NCBI GenBank assembly: GCA_009783235.1
Contig: WRHN01000002.1
Span: 157,629 to 221,628, forward strand
Origin: Candidatus Saccharimonadota bacterium
Lineage (GTDB): Bacteria; Patescibacteriota; Saccharimonadia; Saccharimonadales; Saccharimonadaceae
Direction of reading: 5' to 3'
DNA: 64,000 nt
The translations under genes and the position numbers were made by a program. Position 1 is the stretch's first letter; every line of letters starts with the position of its first letter. Positions 60,418-64,000 of the stretch are shown here, one piece after another. Below the pieces are notes generated by a model, which was given only the letters and a program-made list of their open reading frames with translations, ran no database searches and had not been told where the DNA came from.

Positions 60418-61326
60418 TTAGCCAAAGAGGCGGTTCAGAGCTAATTTAATCAACAACCAGCCGTCCTCGCCTAGCTTAACGCGCCCGTCAATTTCGGCCA
60501 TAGAGGCCACTAATTTGTTCAGTTGATTAGGGGTTATTGCTCTCGCCAACCCCGTTTGTTTAGACACTAAAAACGGCGCCAGACCCATATCGCGCGCAAC
60601 GCTAGCCTGTTCAGGGCTGTTTTTGAGGGCCGTCAAGGTAAAAATCTGACTCGTTAAAAGTCCCAAAAATTTATTCACGTCTTCTTTTTGCCGCAGGATA
60701 TCCAGGGCCGCGTTAAGTACGTCAAGGTCTTTATTAATAGCAAACTCCAGTACCCGAAAAACGTCCGTCCCTGGACTAGGTTCGACATATTGAACTATTA
60801 TTCCACTAGTGATAACTTTAGTGATGAGCGATAATTTTTTCAACTCATGCATAATCTGCCACTGGTTGCTCTCACAAAACTCAATCAACAGCCTCAATGC
60901 ATCGTTTTTAATTTCTAATTTCAATTCCTGAACAGTTTGCCGTGTCCACTGCTCCAATTCGTGTCGCGCCAGCAACTTAAATTCGGTAGTTTTTGCCACC
61001 TTTTTGATTTCCCTAGTAGCATTAAGCCGGCCATCGGGCTTGGCTTCGATAATAACCACCTCTGTCGAATCTGGTACCAAGGCCAAACTTTGAGCAAGCG
61101 TGTCCCAGGTGTTTTTCTTCTTGCCCATGTCAGTAAGTACCAAAAGTTTCCTAGACGTGAACATATCAATACTAGTTAATTTTGCTGATAGTTCCGCTGT
61201 ACTAATTTCGCTACCATCAATACGCTCCACGCTCGCGTCGGAATATTTTTTCTTAAAAGCCTCAGAAACTGCCCGTAATTTCTCGGTTATAGCAAAATCA
61301 TTCTCGCCTGAATAGAGATAAATCAT
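60418..61326 (-). CDS. holA: DNA polymerase III delta subunit HolA
   Basis: Clamp-loader subunit that opens the sliding clamp. The 302-aa protein starts with MIYLYSGENDFAITEKLRAV, then DMFTSRKLLVLTDM and a middle region typical of delta (LEQWTRQTVQELKLEI, LLIEFCESNQWQIMHELKKL). The C-terminal helical collar has LDVLNAALDILRQKEDVNKFLGLL. A TACAAT box (61333-61338) lies 6 nt upstream of the ATG. Confidence 0.92.
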   Translation of the reverse strand: MIYLYSGENDFAITEKLRAVSEAFKKKYSDASVERIDGSEISTAELSAKLTSIDMFTSRKLLVLTDMGKKKNTWDTLAQSLALVPDSTEVVIIEAKPDGRLNATREIKKVAKTTEFKLLARHELEQWTRQTVQELKLEIKNDALRLLIEFCESNQWQIMHELKKLSLITKVITSGIIVQYVEPSPGTDVFRVLEFAINKDLDVLNAALDILRQKEDVNKFLGLLTSQIFTLTALKNSPEQASVARDMGLAPFLVSKQTGLARAITPNQLNKLVASMAEIDGRVKLGEDGWLLIKLALNRLFG

Positions 61327-61332
61327 GATTCT

Positions 61333-61338
61333 ATTGTA
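61333..61338 (-). promoter_or_regulatory. -10 box of holA, leaderless type
   Basis: TACAAT on the minus strand, 6 nt before the holA ATG, placed between holA and the end of polA. Confidence 0.5.
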
Positions 61339-63753
61339 TTACAATTCGCTCCAATTTTTGCCAATTTTAATATCCACTTTTAGCCTCACGCCAATACTCG
61401 GGTAGATATTTTCCATAATCTGCTTCATTTTCTTGCCCACCATTTCGGCCGCCTGCGGATCACACTCCACCATAATAGAATCGTGAATCTGCATAAATTG
61501 TTCAGCTTCGGGGATTTCTCGCTCAATGCGCAGCATGGCCATTTTCATTAAGTCGGCCTCGGTGCCCTGAATTGGCATATTGGCCGCGGCGCGCTTGGCT
61601 GCCTCGCGCACCACGTAAACTGGTGATTTAACATCAGGAGTGAGTCGACGACGTCCAAACAAAGTCTCAACGTACCCCTCGATTTCTGCTTGGTGAACGG
61701 TTTTGTTGATGAGATCTCGAATTGGTTGACGCAGACGAAAATAACGGTAAATAAAATCCTTAGCCTCAACCATGCTCATGTCAGCAGCTTGAGACAGCCC
61801 TCGCGGACTCATGCCATATAGCACACCAAAATTAATCACCTTAGCCGCTCGCCTTTCGGCCTCAGACACGTCTTCCATGGCTCGACCGAATGCCTCGGCG
61901 GCAGTTTTGGTGTGAATGTCAATGTCGTCGTCCTGAAAATCTTCAATCAAATTTGTGTCGCCCGCCAGCGCCGCCGCTAGACGCAGCTCAAATTGCGAAT
62001 AGTCTGCGTTGACAATTAACTTGTTGTTTCTGGCCACAAAAGCGGTGCGAATCTCGCGACCAAGTTCGGTACGCGCGGGTATGTTTTGCAGGTTTGGCTC
62101 GGACGAACTCAGGCGGCCGGTTTGGGTAATGTCTTGCTGAAATTTTGTGTGCAAACGATTTGACTCACCAGCCAATTTAGGCAGAGCATCTACGTAGGTC
62201 GAGAGAATTTTTGTCAGCTCGCGATATTTTTCTATCAGCTCAATAATTGGGTTCAGACCGCGTAATTTCTCTAGTTCATTCGCGCCCGTCGAAAAACCGC
62301 GCGCCGTTTTTTTAACGCCTTTGTTGGGTAAATTCAATGTCTGAAACAGTATTTCCGAAAGCTGCAAAGGGCTGGCGATGTTAAATTCCTTGCCCGCCGC
62401 TAGCCAAATTTCTTGTTCTAGCTCGCCAACTTTTTTGTGCAATTTCTTACTCATTTTAGCGAGAATCTTCAGATCTAATTCAACGCCCCGCGACTCAATT
62501 TTGGCCAACAAAATTTGTAGCGGAAAATCTATCTTGCAGGCCAATTTATAAAGCTTGGGCAGAGCCACCAATTTTTCTTTGCGATCAACATAAAGTGCAT
62601 AAATTTTTTCTGCAGTCTCGTCCTCGATGTCGGAGGCTTTGCGCAAAGAGTTCAGCAAAAAACCAGCTAATCTAGTGTCAAAAAGTTCAATATCGCGCAA
62701 GCTTTTAATGGTTGGCTCGGCCCAGTTTTCAAAAAATTTTTTCACGTCATGCGCGATAAAACAACCTTTTGACACCAACGCAATTTGCTCAGCGTCATTT
62801 CTTATTATTTCAAACTCGGCTGGCACGTTATTTGTCGCTACTGTGTTTTGCGAAGCGGCGTTACTTATAGCCTTATCCTCTCGCATATAATCAGGCAAGC
62901 GACGAATCAGCGAGCGAAACTCTAATTTATCAAGCTCGGTTCGCAGGCGCCCAGCGTCCAATCTGCGCACGTCCATGGCCACGAGGTCAAGTTCAATCGG
63001 CGCGTCCAAAACCAACTCGGCCAACTTTTTACTCATATAGGCTGAGCCTTTTCCTTCTTCTAGTTTCCTCGCCCAGGCAGATTTGACCAAAGCGATATTT
63101 TCATATATTTGGTCCAGGGTGCCATATTCTTGCAGCAGGGCCGTAGCAGTTTTTTCGCCAATGCCTGGCACGCCAGGTATATTATCACTAGAATCGCCCT
63201 TGAGGGCCTTCAGGTCCAAAAACTGTTCTTTGCTGATGCCGTATTTGACTTCTAGGGCGGTAATATCGAACTTTTCAATGTCGGTAAAACCTTTTTTTAG
63301 AGCGTACAGGTGTGTGCGGTCGCCCACTACTTGCAACATATCAAGATCTGAAGAGATTATAATTGTTTCTAGTGAGCAAGTTTCTTCGGCTTGCTGGGCT
63401 AGCGTGCCGATGATATCATCAGCCTCAAAATCGTCTAATTCGTAGAGCGGCCAGCCAAAACAATTCAATAGTTCATGCAAAATCGGCACTTGGGCATAAA
63501 AATCATCAGGTGCCTTAACGCGCCCCGCTTTATATTCAGGATAAATTTCTCGTCGCCGACGGATATTAGTACCGGCCTTGTCCCAGGCTACGGCCACGAA
63601 ATCAGGCTCAAGTTTACGGATAACTTCCAGCGCCATGGCGGCAAAGCCATAAACTCCGCCGACCAGTGTGCCGCCTTCTGTCTTTAGCCCGCCCATGGCA
63701 TAGTACCCGCGATAGAATACCGACTTGCCATCAATTAAAACGAGCCTCTTCAT
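61339..63753 (-). CDS. polA: DNA polymerase I
   Basis: Repairs gaps and removes primers. The 804-aa protein has an N-terminal 5'-3' exonuclease (RLVLIDGKSVFYRGYYAM, VAWDKAGTNIRRR, DDFEADDIIGTLA, GDSSDNIPGVPGIGEKTA). A shortened middle domain lacks the DxE proofreading motif (FIAHDVKKFFENW instead). The family A polymerase has DITQTGRLSSSEPNLQNIP, VNADYSQFELRLAA, RRAAKVINFGVLYGMS and QIHDSIMVECD. The start at 63753 follows the TGC-TATAAT box 6 nt upstream; the longer frame would precede the promoter. Confidence 0.96.
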   Translation of the reverse strand: MKRLVLIDGKSVFYRGYYAMGGLKTEGGTLVGGVYGFAAMALEVIRKLEPDFVAVAWDKAGTNIRRRREIYPEYKAGRVKAPDDFYAQVPILHELLNCFGWPLYELDDFEADDIIGTLAQQAEETCSLETIIISSDLDMLQVVGDRTHLYALKKGFTDIEKFDITALEVKYGISKEQFLDLKALKGDSSDNIPGVPGIGEKTATALLQEYGTLDQIYENIALVKSAWARKLEEGKGSAYMSKKLAELVLDAPIELDLVAMDVRRLDAGRLRTELDKLEFRSLIRRLPDYMREDKAISNAASQNTVATNNVPAEFEIIRNDAEQIALVSKGCFIAHDVKKFFENWAEPTIKSLRDIELFDTRLAGFLLNSLRKASDIEDETAEKIYALYVDRKEKLVALPKLYKLACKIDFPLQILLAKIESRGVELDLKILAKMSKKLHKKVGELEQEIWLAAGKEFNIASPLQLSEILFQTLNLPNKGVKKTARGFSTGANELEKLRGLNPIIELIEKYRELTKILSTYVDALPKLAGESNRLHTKFQQDITQTGRLSSSEPNLQNIPARTELGREIRTAFVARNNKLIVNADYSQFELRLAAALAGDTNLIEDFQDDDIDIHTKTAAEAFGRAMEDVSEAERRAAKVINFGVLYGMSPRGLSQAADMSMVEAKDFIYRYFRLRQPIRDLINKTVHQAEIEGYVETLFGRRRLTPDVKSPVYVVREAAKRAAANMPIQGTEADLMKMAMLRIEREIPEAEQFMQIHDSIMVECDPQAAEMVGKKMKQIMENIYPSIGVRLKVDIKIGKNWSEL

Positions 63754-63759
63754 GTTATC

Positions 63760-63765
63760 ATTATA
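63760..63765 (-). promoter_or_regulatory. -10 box of polA, leaderless type
   Basis: TGC-TATAAT on the minus strand, 6 nt before the polA ATG. Confidence 0.55.
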
Positions 63766-63779
63766 GCATAACTCAGCCA

Positions 63780-63823
63780 CCACTAGGTCTAACCCCCCTC
63801 TGGGGCCGGGGGCAACCTAGTGG
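63780..63823. repeat. Strong inverted-repeat hairpin
   Basis: A perfect 9-bp arm pair, CCACTAGGT at 63780-63788 and ACCTAGTGG at 63815-63823, enclosing C-rich and G-rich runs (63793-63798 and 63808-63812) that can also pair. It lies just upstream of the polA promoter. Confidence 0.6.
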
Positions 63824-63829
63824 TCGTCT

Positions 63830-63869
63830 GGGTTAACTATCTAGCAGGGTTTTGCTAAAGGGTCAACCC
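63830..63869. repeat. Second hairpin, adjacent
   Basis: GGGTT (63830-63834) pairs with AACCC (63865-63869). An inner stem TAGCA/TGCTA (63842-63846 and 63853-63857) has a 6-nt loop. Confidence 0.45.
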
Positions 63870-63878
63870 TAATCTTTC

Positions 63879-64000
63879 CTACACCCTAGGTGCCCCCTCC
63901 CTATACAGCACGGTCTGTATATTGCTATCAATAGACTTTCTAAATCCATACTCTTGTAGCCACACATTACTGCTGTACTTCAGTACCTCAGCTGGTGTTG
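63879..64000 (-). CDS. C-terminal fragment of an unidentified protein (partial)
   Basis: The minus-strand frame is open from the right edge to a TAG at 63879-63881. It encodes about 40 residues beginning TPAEVLKYSSNVWLQEYGF and containing a basic and Tyr/Trp-rich segment. The TPAEVL-type motif occurs near the end of many DDE integrase/transposase proteins, so a mobile-element origin is possible. The two hairpins between this stop and polA would fit an element end or terminator. The fragment is too short for a firm call. Confidence 0.35.
   Translation of the reverse strand, partial: TPAEVLKYSSNVWLQEYGFRKSIDSNIQTVLYREGAPRV

Noticed and set aside
1..64000. Alternative genetic code with TGA as glycine, as in some related candidate phyla
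   Set aside because: Conserved genes end at TGA at the expected lengths (for example ruvC's upstream gene and gatD's partner overlap), so the standard bacterial code fits.

Overview
The window looks like chromosomal sequence from a Candidate Phyla Radiation (Patescibacteria) bacterium, most probably a Saccharibacteria (TM7) relative. This is inferred from gene content, not from a marker-gene search. Supporting points are monoderm wall genes (MurT/GatD, sortase, LCP protein, teichoic-acid-like export), a PrgI/VirB4 secretion cluster, an exported HNH nuclease, a lone type IV prepilin, many small one-helix proteins, and a reduced replication gene set. The standard bacterial code fits, with TGA used as a stop. 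No rRNA, prophage or CRISPR array is visible.

Layout. 0-8 kb: yebC (cut by the left edge), small proteins, dnaG, an SDR oxidoreductase, recA, an EamA transporter and glyS, mostly on the minus strand. 8.1-8.3 kb: tRNA-Arg and tRNA-Glu. 8.3-15.1 kb: a Mur-ligase N-terminal fragment overlapping an exported HNH nuclease gene, a CIRCE-controlled hrcA/Nif3-like/grpE operon, dnaE and mutM. 15.1-24.7 kb: small membrane proteins, a prepilin, ruvC with a lamin-tail-like repeat protein and a DivIC-like protein, trmB, rpsU, pgi, and murT-gatD. 24.7-29.6 kb: a small membrane protein with a structured leader, a duplicated-domain protein, a sortase, and a LytR-CpsA-Psr protein. 29.7-50.2 kb: a large surface-glycan locus containing a priming sugar transferase, several GT2 and GT4 enzymes, a Wzy-like polymerase, GalE, a DUF6020-like membrane protein, an ABC exporter (Wzm/Wzt type), an FrhB-pyruvyltransferase fusion, a TagF-like enzyme and a secreted lysozyme-like protein with four C-terminal repeats. 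An AbiH-type defence gene lies inside it. 50.4-56.8 kb: a HAD hydrolase, jag, yidC, a probable oriC, then dnaA-dnaN-recF. 56.8-63.8 kb: a VirB4/VirB4-N-like/PrgI secretion cluster, holA and polA. At the right edge are strong hairpins and a protein C-terminal fragment.

How it fits together. Replication and repair (dnaA, dnaN, recF, dnaG, dnaE, holA, polA, recA, ruvC, mutM), wall modification (MurT/GatD, LCP, sortase) and surface-glycan synthesis and export dominate. This suits a small, wall-bearing, host-attached cell that scavenges nucleotides (exported nuclease) and moves macromolecules through a PrgI/VirB4 apparatus.

The most general signal is promoter architecture. About twenty genes carry a TATAAT-like -10 box, usually in the extended TGN form, ending 6-9 nt before the start codon and without a ribosome-binding site. 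This predicts leaderless mRNAs. A second class (recA, virB4, the 25.2 kb gene and others) has a normal Shine-Dalgarno sequence. Other unusual points are a DnaG lacking all four zinc ligands, a MurT without its zinc ribbon, and an FrhB-pyruvyltransferase fusion without Fe-S motifs.
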